Assembly: GCF_937616625.2 (NCBI RefSeq)
Contig: NC_065571.1
Location: forward strand, 15,316,501-15,380,500
Direction: 5' to 3'
From: Mercurialis annua
Taxonomy: Eukaryota > Streptophyta > Magnoliopsida > Malpighiales > Euphorbiaceae
DNA length: 64,000 nt
Shown here: in pieces, positions 24,638-35,978 of the stretch
How the letters are laid out: each line of letters starts with the position of its first letter
Position numbering within the stretch: the first letter of the stretch is position 1
Notes under the pieces: generated by a model
What the model saw: only the letters and a program-made list of their open reading frames with translations
Told to the model about the DNA's origin: nothing
The model's database searches: none
Translations under genes and position numbers: made by a program

Positions 24638-24790
24638 AATCATAAATATCAATCGCGAGTCTAACTCGCTGGTGGCCCAGCCACTAGATACGGGGACTCC
24701 AGACTACACCGTAGCCGAGTACTCACTCGTATCAAAAACCCAATTGTAAATATCAATCGCGAGTCTAACTCGCTGGTGGTCCAGCCATAT
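24638..24790. repeat. Short direct repeat within the solo LTR
   Basis: The word taaatatcaatcgcgagtct and the following aactcgctggtgg occur twice, near 24642 and 24747, about 105 bp apart. A local duplication inside the LTR. Confidence 0.8.
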
Positions 24791-25494
24791 AAATTTTACA
24801 ATCATCATCAGCTCCCAGCTGTGTCAAGTCATTTCTCAAATGCAAATATACTAGACTGACTCGATACTGGTGATCACACAGCCTATTGACACCCAATAGG
24901 TAGCTAGTTTCTTCGGATCACATACTAGTTCTCATATATAGAAATTAATAAAGCATATAACATTTCAATCAATTATATAACATGCAATGCGTATAAACAG
25001 TATATGTATATCTACACAAAATAACTTTATATATATAATACACGAAAGTAAAATGCAACTCACAGTGACCGCAATCCAAGAAATGATATGATCGATCTGA
25101 TAGTACGCTCTCGCTAGTCCGCTTCTACCGACTCCACTACTCGCTGACACGTCTGATTAATCATTAATAGTTAGACGTGATTCTCGCATTCTTATACGTA
25201 TAATACTTTTAAGTTTTAGGATTTAGTTTCATTTTATACTTATTTACGTATTCGATATCTCTAGTCGTAGAGATGACTTAGCGAATACCATATCTCATAA
25301 TTGAGAATCGCTTAACGTCCTTGACGTTTTCCATTATTGTTATTTATCTAAAACGTCGAGCTAATCTCGAGATTAATGATTCTCAAAGTCCGAAACCCGT
25401 CCTTTAGAGTCAACTACTCAAAACGTCCAACACTTAAGTCAGTTACAGTTTGCATACGCGTGGAGGCGAGTCAGGGTGCACGGGTGTGCCCTAC

Positions 25495-25665
25495 GGTGGG
25501 TACACGTTCGTGCAATCAAGTACACGTTCCTTCACCTCACTGGTACACGTTCGTGTACTTCAAGTACACGATCGTGTACCTTGCTAGGTGCACGTTCGTG
25601 TACTTCCAGTACACGTTCGTGCACCCGTGGCGCACGGTCGTGCACCACGTGCACAGCCCCGGAAA
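25495..25665. repeat. Cluster of near-palindromic words, GTACACG-TCGTGTAC type
   Basis: At least seven words of the form gtacacgttcgtgtac or gtgcacgttcgtgtac occur in 170 bp, some abutting as tandem inverted pairs (gtacacgatcgtgtac is near-perfect). Spacers are short (ttcaa, cttgctag, ttcca). The cluster lies inside the solo LTR and is much richer in CpG than its neighbours. Confidence 0.8.
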
Positions 25666-27030
25666 TCAAGTTTTCCGGGGTTCCGCCACAACCCCGACGT
25701 GCTTCACACACCCACACTCAATACCCATATCTCGGCTTCCTCAAAAACGCCATAATAACTTCAAAAACGTCAAATTTCAACCTAAACTTAATCCTAACAC
25801 AAAACAGCCAACAAACCCATCGTTTTCATACCAAAACCCGACCTCTTACCTTAATTTGATGGCCGGAGATGATAGAGCTTTCGGTTCTGAAGAAATCGCC
25901 GCTTGAATCGCTTGAATCAGACGTCGAATTGAGAAACGGCGGCGAAACAAATCGATCGGTGGATATCTCACTATTTCTCTCGACTCTTCTCTCTGCTTCC
26001 TTCATCATTCATAATTCCTTAATTATATATGATTTGGCTAAAAGCTCACTTGAGTCCTTGTTCTTTTTGATTCTTATCATTTATCCTTTAAACTTTTCTT
26101 TCGCACGATTTAGTCCATAGCTAAATCGTTAACTTCTTTTATTATGACTTATACGTATTAATTGTCTCCGATAATTAATACGAAACTCAATATTAATATC
26201 TTCCTGTCAAAATCCAATATTTCTATTTTCGACACAAAGTGGCTAAATTACCACTTTGGTCCCTGTACCTTATTTTAGACTTTTCTCGCCATTTTTCCAT
26301 TTAATTCCAATTCTAACTTTAGAATTGAAATATAATATAAATTTTCTCCGTAATAATCTTTTCTAAAACCGACATGTTAGAACTTATTTATCGGAAAACT
26401 TTCCGATATCGTCACTTCTGCGACTCAAAATTGGACACGTGGTCCAATTAGCTATTTAAATATTTTGGGGTATTACAGGTTTATGGACATAAATTGGGGA
26501 TTTTATGATCCTAAGGTTCAAAGTTTTCGTGGAGGTTATTTGATGATGGTTTGTGAGGCTAAATGTTCCAGCATGAGGTCTTTCTCCAAGGTGAGCATAA
26601 TTCTGAATTTGGTTGTATATTGAATAGGATATTTGATGAAGTTTTTGGTATTGTATTCGACAATTATGAGTAGTTGTGATATTTGATTGTTGATTGTTGT
26701 AGCTTATGGATATTGTGTTGTTTGGTTAACATTTTAAGTTGAAAGTGTGGCTAAGGGTTAGGCCATGGAGTTAGGATGGGGACAAGAGATTTATATTGTG
26801 TTCATATGCTTTGAATAATAATGTTAAGGGCTGAATTATAAGGAAAATTGATTAGAAATGAGGATTGAAAAATTAATGGAAAGCGTAGTCATGATTCGGC
26901 CAAAGTAAATTGTTCATGACCAAATAATTTTTGACAATGTTCGATGTAGAATTAAAGTGTTTAATATTGTATAAGATGGCTGGACTGTGTTGGTATAGAA
27001 ATGTGATATCAACAAGATATTAGAAATCTT

Positions 27031-27150
27031 GAAGCGTGGTAGATTACGAGTTAAGTTTACGCAAGTTAGTTAGGCGTATGGAAGAATATTGACGCGTGGT
27101 AGATTACGAGTTAAGTTTACGCAAGTTAGTTAGGCGTATGGAAGAATATT
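27031..27150. repeat. 60-bp tandem duplication
   Basis: Two adjacent 60-bp units, 27031-27090 and 27091-27150, differ at one base (third position, a versus c). A very recent local duplication inside the older LTR. Confidence 0.95.
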
Positions 27151-28845
27151 GTGCTACAAAACGGCCATACTGCGAGGGCAATATCTCAAGGTTTATAGTT
27201 CCGAATTAAGTTCCGTTTGTTGGTACGAAAATTTAAAGATGTTTTCCAAAATTGTTTAGTTTTACGTTTCTGCTAAATTAGACTCTAAGTTGCCCAAATA
27301 AAACAGAACATTAAGTCGCGCATAACGGTTTTGGAATTTATGACAGCCCAAATTATTAACTTCCTGACTAATTTTCGACACCTTCGGGTGCGAATCGCAG
27401 TCCGAGACCTAAGCAAAAATTGTAGTTGACGTTTCAAAATTTAAGAATGTCAATTTCGTTTAGGGGTCAGACAATTATAGACAAGCTTAAATAGAAACGT
27501 ATTGGGTTAGACGCGATAACATGACGAGTTATACATGCGTAATTTATTCTCGAGTCTAGCGTATTTATCGAATTTGATTCTCACTCGAGAATTATTTGAT
27601 AATTATCCTAGGTTGGATAAGGCAACCTACTAGCGGACAAGGAGGTCAAGGAGCTTGACGGGCATAGTAATTGATCGAAGATTTTGGATAGCAACCCGTG
27701 AGTTTATAATTATGTTTACATTTGCAATATTTAAATTGCATTTCTTTTATGAAAATGTTTATACAACTTGTATAGCGTCATTTTTGATAAAATGCCTTGT
27801 TTGAAATGCATACATCATGAGTTTGAAACATGTATGAATCCGATGAAACGAGCTTTACTATTGAGCGACGACAGGAACTGTGTGATCACCAGTTAAAATC
27901 AAGATGATTCCACAAGCATCAAAAATCGGCAAAGATCTTCTCGAGAACATGGCAGACATAGGTTGAATTCAATAGAGGTATTTCAGGACATGTGTCTAGG
28001 GAGTTGAACTTGGTGGAGCGGGGCTCTCGGGACCCGCCTCATTGAATGTATGCAAGATAGTACTAGTTAAACTCGGTTGAGTTATCTCGGGACTGTACTA
28101 TACAGTTTTAGTTAAACTCTGTAGAGTCATCTCGGGACTAAAACCATAAGGAATAAGTACCAGAAACTTATTTAAGAGATGAAATGATTGGACTGGTTGG
28201 ATTTATGGAATGGATTGGAATAAGGGAATTGATTGGATTTTTATGAGGCAAGCTAAGGTTTAGGGTTTCAATCGGAAAGTTGTACGTGGATGCATATGGT
28301 TGATTGATTTGAAAGCATTGATTTGAATGTTTTAATTAGTACTCATTTGTAAACTTATGAACTCACTCAGTGTCAACTGACCCCCCCCATAGTGTTTGCT
28401 TTTCAGGAATATAATCCTTGGATATGACGGACTTCTACTTTATTTCAGAAGTGTTAGGTATAGAAAGAAGGAGTCAAACATAGTGAAGTAGTAGTCAGAC
28501 CCTAATGTGTATAAGTTGTTCGACAAACGGCTTGCATGTTTTATTCATACTCTGATATTATAAAAGATTTTGGAAAACTACATTTTAAACCGTTTGTTAT
28601 AATGCGGAACGGGTTATGCTAGAATGTGAGACATTACATTATAAGACCCAAGTTCCTATTTAACGGTTTCAAGAAACTGAATAGACGTGTGTAAACGTCA
28701 AGCTTTGAAAAGCTTTAAGGAAAAGTTTTATGAAAGATTTGCGAAATTTTTTTATAACGTTTTTAAGGCTTGCTACGGGTTTCAGAACTACCATTCCCAT
28801 TTCCTAGCGCTGATCTCGACTCGAGATTTCTGGTCGTGACAAACA

Positions 28846-28857
28846 TGGTATCAGAAC
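28846..28857 (+). other. Primer binding site-like sequence (initiator tRNA-Met)
   Basis: The word tggtatcagaac follows four bases after the LTR end ggtcgtgaca. It differs at one position from tggtatcagagc, the usual plant retrotransposon site complementary to initiator tRNA-Met. This fixes the orientation (+) of the gypsy element. Confidence 0.75.
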
Positions 28858-29275
28858 AGTTGGTCCAGTTACTACTGCTAATATGATTTGAGGGCAGATG
28901 GATACCACTGCCAGTATATAATCGATGATTGGTTGTACCTAGGATTGACATTGTCATAAGGATAGGATAGGAACTACTGCAACTATAAGATTCAAGTCAT
29001 GTCTCCCATACCTATTCTTAGGTCTCATAGGTTCTCAGCCTTCCCTTTCTGGGATATAAGACTACGATATACGCGTGCATACGGTCTAGACGACTCAATA
29101 TCGATGCTTGCATATCAAGCATGAAATAACGTGAAGGCGCTGTCGAAGTCATTCGACAGTAGCACAAATGGGTGATTTGCAAAAGAATTCATAGTGTTTT
29201 TAAAGCTTGCTACGGGTTTCGGAACTACCATTCCCATTCCCAAGCGCTAGTCTCGACTCAAGATTCGGGTCGTGC
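28858..29275 (+). mobile_element. Internal remnant and 3' LTR tail of the gypsy element
   Basis: About 330 bp of internal sequence without an open frame is followed at 29185-29275 by a second copy of the last 90 bp of the LTR. The shared words include cttgctacgggtttc, aactaccattcccat and tctcgactc, and it ends gggtcgtgca. Gag, pol and nearly all of the 3' LTR are missing. Confidence 0.7.
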
Positions 29276-29279
29276 AGAA

Positions 29280-30106
29280 TGTCAATGAAAGATTAAAATT
29301 CTTTTAAAAGCGAAATAAAAAATTTAGAAAGGGTTGGAGATTAGAGAGATTGAGATAAGAGATTTTAAAGTGGTTAGATCACAAACAGATCATACATCCA
29401 CTACTCAATCAAAAAATTGAGATTTAAAATCCACTAATCAAGATTCACAAGAAGTTTTCTAAGCTAACCAATTTTTTTGCTTTATAGCTAAACACCAGCT
29501 AATATGAGTTTTGTCAAAATTAAATTTTAACTTACAAAGATGATTTTCTAGGAATAATCAAGAACCCACAAATATGAACTTTATAATCTTACTCCAAACT
29601 ACCACAACAATTAATTAAATTAACTGATGATTGAGAGAGTGTTGTTGTTTAAAAGTTGAAATGACTAACATTCAAATAATATAAATGAGTGTCGATTTAT
29701 ACTCATTGAAAACACCTCTTACATTGCCAAGCATTGGAGAAAGATACAAAAAAATTTGTTGCTAGATAAAAGGTCACGCTCGTGACACTCTATCGTGCCC
29801 GAGACATGCTTTCTTATCAGATATCTTCAACGGCTAGTACCACATGTTAGCCATCCAAAACATATATTTTGATACTTCAATGGCTCAAAGATCGTGCACG
29901 TGACACCCAAGTTCGCACCCGCAACATAGCTTAAAAAACAAGTGTTGATGGAATGGCAATGTGTCGCGACTGCGATAATAATTTGTTGCGACCGCGACAA
30001 GCTGCTGGAAATCTGAAATATGGATTTTTTTGGGGTGTTTTCGACTCCAAATCAAGGCTTGAGTATTCCAGGATGTTCCTATATATTTATAAAGATGATT
30101 AGAACA
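29280..30106 (+). repeat. Dispersed repeat copy B, left part
   Basis: Matches copy A (17560-17955 and 20187-20620) in order and orientation, but without the solo LTR that splits copy A. It continues at about 32440-32500 after an inserted copia element. No coding capacity; the minus-strand frame at 29885-30169 is a chance frame. Confidence 0.7.
29770..30005. repeat. Cluster of near-palindromic words (copy B)
   Basis: Counterpart of the cluster at 20345-20505. Words include gtcacgctcgtgac, tcgtgcacgtgacac, tgtgtcgcgactgcgata and tgttgcgaccgcgaca. The words differ from those in copy A although the flanks align. Confidence 0.65.
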
Positions 30107-30607
30107 TGTTGGATATGGCTCATCTTGGACTTGTCCCACATGGACTTGTAATTGTTGAGCTGTATACATAGTGTAGAATTCCCATTTTGTTTAGGAGTGG
30201 AAGGGTGAAGACTTCCTTAGCCTATAAAAGGGAGTCTCCTCTACCAATTGAAACCCATCCTACAACAAGTCTGATAAACTCCTAAAGCTTAGTTGGTTCT
30301 CTCTCTAGTTTGTATTCTTTTACAAAGGTTAGTAGAGTATTTTGATAGTGCCCAAGGATGTAAGCCGATTCTTTTGGCTGAACCTCGTTTAATTCTACTG
30401 TTCTCTTTATTGTTTATTTAGTAGCTAACGCTTAGGCTAGCTGGAGTTATCTATTGTGGAGTTAATTTTATCATGTTTAATTCTGTCTAGGAGGTTGGTA
30501 TTTAAGTGGTACTCTTATGACCCTCCAGTCTGTCCAGGGAATTTTTTCGGTATAATTATTTAGCACAATACGTGATTCGCTAGCATAATATTGATTGAGC
30601 TTCCGCA
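30107..30607 (+). repeat. 5' LTR of the deleted copia element
   Basis: Begins tgttggatatggctcatctt and ends gagcttccgca. It shares with the 3' LTR the words aggagtggaagggtgaagact, gtctcctctacc, and gagttatctattgtggagtt. A TATA-like cctataaaagg lies near 30220. Confidence 0.85.
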
Positions 30608-30612
30608 ACAAT

Positions 30613-30624
30613 TGGTATCAGAGC
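30613..30624 (+). other. Primer binding site (initiator tRNA-Met)
   Basis: Exact tggtatcagagc five bases after the LTR end, the standard plant copia primer binding site. Confidence 0.9.
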
Positions 30625-30729
30625 TAAGCAACTATCCTTGGCGTACTGGTTAGCTATTAAATACAAGTTGAAGCAGAAATATCGGGAAACAAAAGTCTGT
30701 CCACATTGATAATTTCTTCCTTGGGAAGA

Positions 30730-31722
30730 ATGAGAATGTCAAATGAAAGAATCGCGGTGAAATTTTTTGATGGTACAAGATATTTTGGCATGTGGCAAAG
30801 TGAGCTTCTAGATGCTTTATTTCAGCAAGGTCTAGATGTCGCTAACGAAAAAGAGAAACCGGAAGTTGTTGATCAGATAGAATAAAGTAGCATCAATGTT
30901 TAGCAAGTGGTACCACTCGTTCATGCCTTTCCAGAGAGCAGAAATATCCTTTCTCAAAGGAAACATCTTTAAGTAGATTGTGGAAAGCATTAGAAGAGAA
31001 ATTCTTGAAAAAGAACAGTTAGAATAAGCTTCACATGAAGAAAAGGATGTCTGATTCACGTATCTCCCAGGTATTACTATGAATGAGCACATCACAAACT
31101 TCAATCAATTAGTAGTCGATTTGTTAAATTTGGATGTGATGTTTGATGATAGAGATTTGACTTTGATGTTGTTAGGATCACTTTTTGAAGAGATTGAGTT
31201 TCTTGAAACTACTCTCCTTCATGGGAAGGTTGGCGTGTCTCTTAGTGAAGTTTGTGCTAAATTATATAGTTATGAGTTGAGAAGAAAAGATAACAAAGAA
31301 AACACTAGCAGTGCATCATAAGCTTTGGTTGTTAGAGGCTGTTTGGAAAGCCAAGTAATTGGGAAGAAATGGAGATTAAAATCCCGACCAGTGAATGTGC
31401 CTTTTGTCGAGAGGAAGTGCGTTGGAAAATGGATTGTCCCAAATTGAAGAATAAAGGCAAGACTAATAAACAAAAAGCTGAGTTTGTTTCAAATGTAGCT
31501 GAGTGTGACGACGAAAATTCAGATCTTTCATTGGTTGTTGTGTCATCAGTAAATACTCCTATTGAATGGCTTCTAGATTCGGGTTGTTGTCATCATATGT
31601 GTCCCAATCGAAAATTGTTTGTTGACTTCAAAGAGTTAGAAGGTGGAACTGTTTACACAGCAAATGGCAATCCTTGTTTAACCAAAAGAAATTGGTTTAA
31701 TTCACTTAAGGAACCATAATGG
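30730..31722 (+). pseudogene. Broken copia gag and protease start
   Basis: The N-terminal gag piece (MSNERIAVKFFDG, about 30736-30885) ends at a stop. A second piece at 31079-31321 reads like the middle of copia gag (NFNQLVVDLL, LGSLFEEIE). A third at 31369-31719 carries a knuckle-like CAFCREEVRWKMDC, with the expected His and Gly positions altered, and a protease-like LLDSGCCHHM. The pieces are in different frames separated by stops, and the sequence then runs into unrelated 3' sequence. Not functional. Confidence 0.75.
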
Positions 31723-31923
31723 GTCAATAAGGATTCTGAAAGATATTCGTTATGTGTCGAGTTTCATGAAGAAGCTCATTTCTGAAGGAGTCCTAGAATC
31801 AAGGGCTTCGTTGTGACTGTAGTAAGTGAAGTTTACCATGTAAGGAGGAAGCACATTGATGTTCGAGAGACAAGAGATTTTAAAGTGGTTAAGATCATAT
31901 TTTTTGTATCTTTCTAGACAATT

Positions 31924-32432
31924 TGTTGGATTTGGCTCAATCTTGTCCCACATTGTGTAAAAAAAGAACTTGTAATTATTAAGCTGTATATATAGTATAG
32001 AATTCCCATATTGTTTAGGAGTGGAAGGGTGAAGACTTTCTTAGCCTATAAAAAAGAGTCTCCTCTACCCTTTGAAACCCATCCCACAAAAAGTCTGATA
32101 AATTCTTAAGGCTTAGTTGGTTTTCTTTCTAGTTTATATTCTTTTATAAACGTTAGTGGAGTATTTTAATAGTGCCCGAGATTGTACTCCGGTTTTTTTA
32201 GCCGAACCTCGTTAAATTCTAGTGTTCTCTTTATTGTTTATTTATTTAGCTAACACTCTGACTAACTGGAGTTATCTATTGTGGAGTTAATTATATCGTG
32301 TTTAATTTTGTTTAGAAGGTTGATATTTAAGTGGTTCGATTATGACCTTTCCATATGTCCTGAGAATTTATTCGGCATAATTATTTTACATAGTAAATTA
32401 TTCGCTAGCATAATATTAATGGAGCTTCCGCA
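31924..32432 (+). repeat. 3' LTR of the deleted copia element
   Basis: Begins tgttggatttggctcaatct and ends ggagcttccgca. It differs from the 5' LTR by many substitutions and small indels over about 500 bp, so this insertion is old. Confidence 0.85.
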
Positions 32433-32894
32433 GCTTAATAATTATAATTGATAGTCAAAGTCAATATAAAAGAGTGCGAAAGAATAAAAGTCCAACAAAG
32501 TTGTAAATGATGAATTAAAAGTGTTGTAATAACAAAAATAGGAAGTGAATGTTACTTATTTTTATAAGTTTTCCTCTGATTAAGTTGTTTTGGATTTCGG
32601 CGGATTATCTTGTCAAGACTAGACCTACCAAGCCCCAAAAATCACATGTATTGATGTACAAAAATTGATGTTGAACTTTATAATAATTGAGTATATTATT
32701 GAGTAATGTGATAAGATATGAATCTTTACTCTTGATTATATAAATGTCAGAATTATGTTTTGCATACTTGACATTATGTAAGATTAATGTCAAATAATCA
32801 TCATTTATTTTCATTAATTAGTCTATAAGTATTTGTCGAATTTCTTTATCCATTAGATTGTTTTATGATAATTACCCATCTGCTTAAATATATA

Positions 32895-33589
32895 CTCCCT
32901 CCCTCTACAAAAGATAGACTTGTTTTATTTACACATATATCAAAAAATAGAGTTAATATCATAAAAATTCACCAACTTTACATGTTTTCTCATTTTAATC
33001 GCGTTGTTTAAATTTTCTCATTTTCATGCATGAACTATCACTTTTTCTCAAATTCATATACGGTGCTGAGATGTCACGGCTCTATTGATGTAATTCGCTG
33101 AGGTGGAGGTCAATTTACACTAATAAATGAGTGCCACCTCATTACCGTACATGAATTTGAGTAAAAATGGTATTTCGTGCATGAAAATGAAAAAATTTAA
33201 TTTGCGTGATTAAAATGAGAAAATGTGTAAATTTTGTGATTTTTTTTCACATTAACTCTAAAATAGCTTATTTAGTTAAAATAATACTAACTCCATATAA
33301 TACTCTTATTAAATAGTTAATGCATTTTTTTCAATGTATCTTTATTGATTACTAATTCAAAATCACTCATAAAATATATATAAAATTGTTTTTTATATTA
33401 AAACTATCAAAAAGCATTAATTATTGTTATTATCAAAGCCATTATCACTTTAATGTAGTTGAGTAAAGCTAATTTAATTTAGGATATTTTAGATATTTAT
33501 CTAGTTAACTACTTTGTAAAAATAGAAAGAAGCCTATAATTTGAAAATCCTAAAATAAAAACAAGCATATCTTTTGTGTATGGAGGGAG
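32895..33589. mobile_element. Stowaway MITE carrying a nested MITE
   Basis: Left tip ctccctccctctacaaaaga with flanking TA; right tip tcttttgtgtatggagggag. The tips are reverse complements (aaaagata / tatctttt continue the arms). The right flank reads tc rather than TA. It contains a second inverted-repeat element at 32950-33258. Confidence 0.85.
32950..33258. mobile_element. MITE nested in the Stowaway element
   Basis: Tips gagttaat and attaactc with long complementary arms (catgttttctcattttaat on the left, attaaaatgagaaaatgtg on the right). Bounded by TA on both sides (32948-32949 and 33259-33260), so it too may be mariner-like. About 309 bp, no coding content. Confidence 0.8.
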
Positions 33590-34004
33590 TCAATTCAAAA
33601 CTAATTAGAGAATTCACTAATCAAAACTTTAGTTTCATTGATTCAAATTTAGAATAATTGATTACAATTACTTTTAAATTCAAAAAATTGATTAAATAGC
33701 TAATTGCTCGTCATATACAAATCAAAAAGTCAATTTATATATTCATTTTCACGAAAAATATACGAAACTAAAGTTATGTTTAATTTATGAAATAGATAAA
33801 TAACCACTATTTATTTTATATAAAACACTTATATTTTATTTTAATTTATGGATGGAGTAGTATTTTATAGAATTATTATTTTATAATTTCATAAAATATA
33901 TATTTCTTTTAAAAAATAAGAAATAATTATTGTATTTGTTTAAAAATAGCTCTTCTATTTTATGTAAATTTCATTGTGTAAACTAAATATAGTCTAAATA
34001 TGAA

Positions 34005-34281
34005 GGGAAAATGATCATTTATGCCCCTATGGTTTTCCTCTAGAATCAAATAAGCCCTCAACGTTCGGAAAGGTTTAAATAATGTTTCCAACGTCTGAAA
34101 AAGTGAACAACCAAACCCCTACTTTGACTTATAAACGAGACGTTGGGGACCTGATTGTCGAAATTGGAGGGCCTGGTTGTCCAGTTTTTCAAATATTGGG
34201 GGTATATTTGAACCTTTCTGAATGTTGAGGGCTCATTTAATTCTAAAGCCAAATCTTAAGGGTATAAATGACCTTTTTTCC
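34005..34281. mobile_element. MITE with long inverted arms
   Basis: Left tip gggaaaatgatcatttatgc and right tip ataaatgaccttttttcc are imperfect reverse complements. The arms continue through agccctcaacgttcggaaagg and cctttctgaatgttgagggct. Flanks aaatatgaa and aaatataaa agree at 7 of 9 bases, suggesting a 9-bp duplication of Mutator type. Short frames on both strands here follow the arms and are not genes. Confidence 0.7.
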
Positions 34282-34714
34282 AAATATAAATACAATATCC
34301 ATGTATTTGTTAAAAAAAGGTGTTTTCTGGTAAAAGACCTTGAAAAAGCAAACAGTATGAAAAGAAAGAGTCATTGGTCGATTAGAGTGGCTACAACAAT
34401 GGTGAATTTCAAAAGTACTGTGGTCATCAAGTTCCAAAGCAACAAAAATTGAGTGGCCTTATTTTAATCTTTTTTTTCATCTTTATCAGAATGCAGAGAT
34501 ATTTCCAGCCTTTCCTGCCCAAAGATTTTATTTGTGTGTAATGGTTGGCTTTTTCTCACTCACCCTTCCTAATTTTTTTTATCTCTCCATCTAAATCCTT
34601 AAACTTTAATTTATAATCCTAAATTTCTGAATTTTAATCGAGGCAATACAAAACTCATTTCACCTCATCATGTGATTGGCTCTAATGAAAATAAAAATAT
34701 GTGTCTTTTTTATA

Positions 34715-34967
34715 CATCCTCTGTCCCATTCTAATTGAGAAATTTTTTTATTACACATTGTTTAAGAAATTTTAGTAACTTTACTTTTATATCCTCGTAT
34801 TACATTAAATGCTTCACCACTTTTTAGGAAAATGCTTTTAAAATGCATTAATTAATGAGGGTAAAAGAAGAAAAGTAGTGTGAAAAATATTTTATAAATA
34901 GAAGTTTTCAGATGGAATGGGACACCTTAAATAAAAAATTTGGTCAATTAAAATGGGACGGAGGGAG
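34715..34967. mobile_element. Stowaway MITE
   Basis: A 253-bp element with left tip catcctctgtcccattctaa and right tip ttaaaatgggacggagggag. Flanked by TA at 34713-34714 and 34968-34969. The left tip has drifted from the usual ctccctccgt. Confidence 0.85.
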
Positions 34968-35537
34968 TACCTAATTACAGGTGAGCCTTGGTCAAATTCA
35001 AATTAAATGTGACTCTTTCACATGCGAGTTTAATTCGGTTCTCGTCTAATATTTATTATCTAAATTTTCTTTCTAAATTAAATTTATGCAGGTCCGAGTT
35101 TGATTCTTTTGAGACTATATACAATTTTAACTAAAAAAATTACAGGTAAAAATAGAAAAAGTATAAGGACTCGAATCGTGCTTTGCTGAGTTTTGAAAAA
35201 AATTGAGTTAAAATTTGATCCAATCTAGCTGATATCAGTTTATTGAATAGTTTTATTGTTTGGTATCCTATAGGGTTATATTTCGAAGTTTATGGATTTG
35301 AATGGAAATTAAGAAAAAAGAAATCATGACACTGAAAGAAAATATATGCAGTTAGTGGTTTTTAGTACCTCTGTCTCAAAATTAAAGGTGATAAATAATG
35401 GAATGGTGGACTGCTAACTATGCAGACTGAAATTTTGCAGTTTTACATTGTCTTTATTATATGTTACTCAGCATGTGGATCCACTCATTTTCTTTAGAAT
35501 TTTGCTTGAATTTTACTTGTTTATGCTTTTATATTAC

Positions 35538-35841
35538 AATAATTACATATAAAATCACCGTATTTACCCGAAATTTTAAAATAATATAATTTTTAAAACA
35601 TATCAATTCAGAACACTATTTTTCGTTTTTTTTTAAAAACAATATCGGCAATTTTTAGTTGCGTTTTTCCTGACGTGTCATGACACATGGGACTCTCATA
35701 GGGTGTCCAAGTCAGAAAAATTTTACCTAAAAATGTGCCCATATTATTTAAAAAAAAGGTGATGCTTTAAATTGACACGTTTTAAAAGTCGTATTATTTT
35801 TAAAATTTCGTATAAAAATGGTGATTTATATATAATTAACC
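35538..35841. mobile_element. MITE-like inverted repeat
   Basis: Left arm atataaaatcaccgtattta, then cgaaattttaaaataata and ttttaaaacatatcaatt. The right arm has aattgacacgttttaaaa, ttattttt-aaaatttcg and tggtgatttatat in reverse-complement order. The middle is tgacacatgggac-like. Ends and duplication are approximate. Confidence 0.65.
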
Positions 35842-35978
35842 CTTTATAGTTTATATTACATGAGGAGCTATTCCTTTTCTTTCTTTAATATTTTTTTTAT
35901 GTAGTGTTCTTGCATGAATTTCATAATTATGATCAATTGATGAAATTCAAGTCATCTCATTATTGTTGCCCCTCAACT

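Larger units (their letters stand above)
23914..26477 (-). mobile_element. Solo LTR of a gypsy-type (Tekay-like) retrotransposon with TSD ggttt
   Basis: On the minus strand the 2564-bp element begins tgtaataccccaaaatattt and ends ttgggtcgtgaca. It is bounded by the direct repeat ggttt at 23909-23913 and 26478-26482. Internal marks shared with the solo LTR at 17960 include, on the plus strand, gtgatcacacagcctattgacacccaataggtag near 24870. No second LTR, primer binding site or coding region is present. The long open frame at 25376-25906 lies wholly inside the LTR, across its near-palindrome cluster, and is not credible as a gene. It interrupts another LTR of the same broad type in opposite orientation. 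Confidence 0.85.
23230..28841 (+). mobile_element. 5' LTR of a Tekay-like gypsy element, split by a nested solo LTR
   Basis: The stretch 23230-23913 plus 26483-28841 (about 3 kb once the nested insert is removed) resembles a long plant chromoviral LTR. It has a cccgagctaacaa word near 23297, repeated gagctaaaatgg words, a leader near 23690-23860 ending with a gtaag-type donor, a gacagcccaaattattaact block at 27342 and a ctcgggact block near 28070-28140. It ends ggtcgtgaca at 28841. A primer-binding-site-like word follows directly. The left end was not fixed. The Tekay assignment is from memory of such LTRs and is inference. Confidence 0.6.
30107..32432 (+). mobile_element. Internally deleted Ty1-copia element
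   Basis: Two similar LTRs (30107-30607 and 31924-32432) bracket only about 1.3 kb. A primer binding site follows the left LTR. The interior holds a broken gag and the start of the protease region, then jumps to the 3' end. Integrase, reverse transcriptase and RNase H are missing. The bases outside the LTRs (gaaca and gctta) do not form a clean duplication. The element interrupts dispersed repeat copy B: the sequence after 32432 continues the alignment to copy A. Confidence 0.8.

Noticed and set aside
25376..25906. 176-codon open frame on the plus strand, with a second at 25476-25859
   Set aside because: Both run through the gtacacg/cgtgtac cluster of a solo LTR. The encoded text only reflects the repeated DNA words (YTFVYF, RSCTS).
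30102..32437. Target-site duplication for the internally deleted copia element
   Set aside because: The five bases outside the LTRs (gaaca and gctta) agree at only two positions, so no duplication is claimed.
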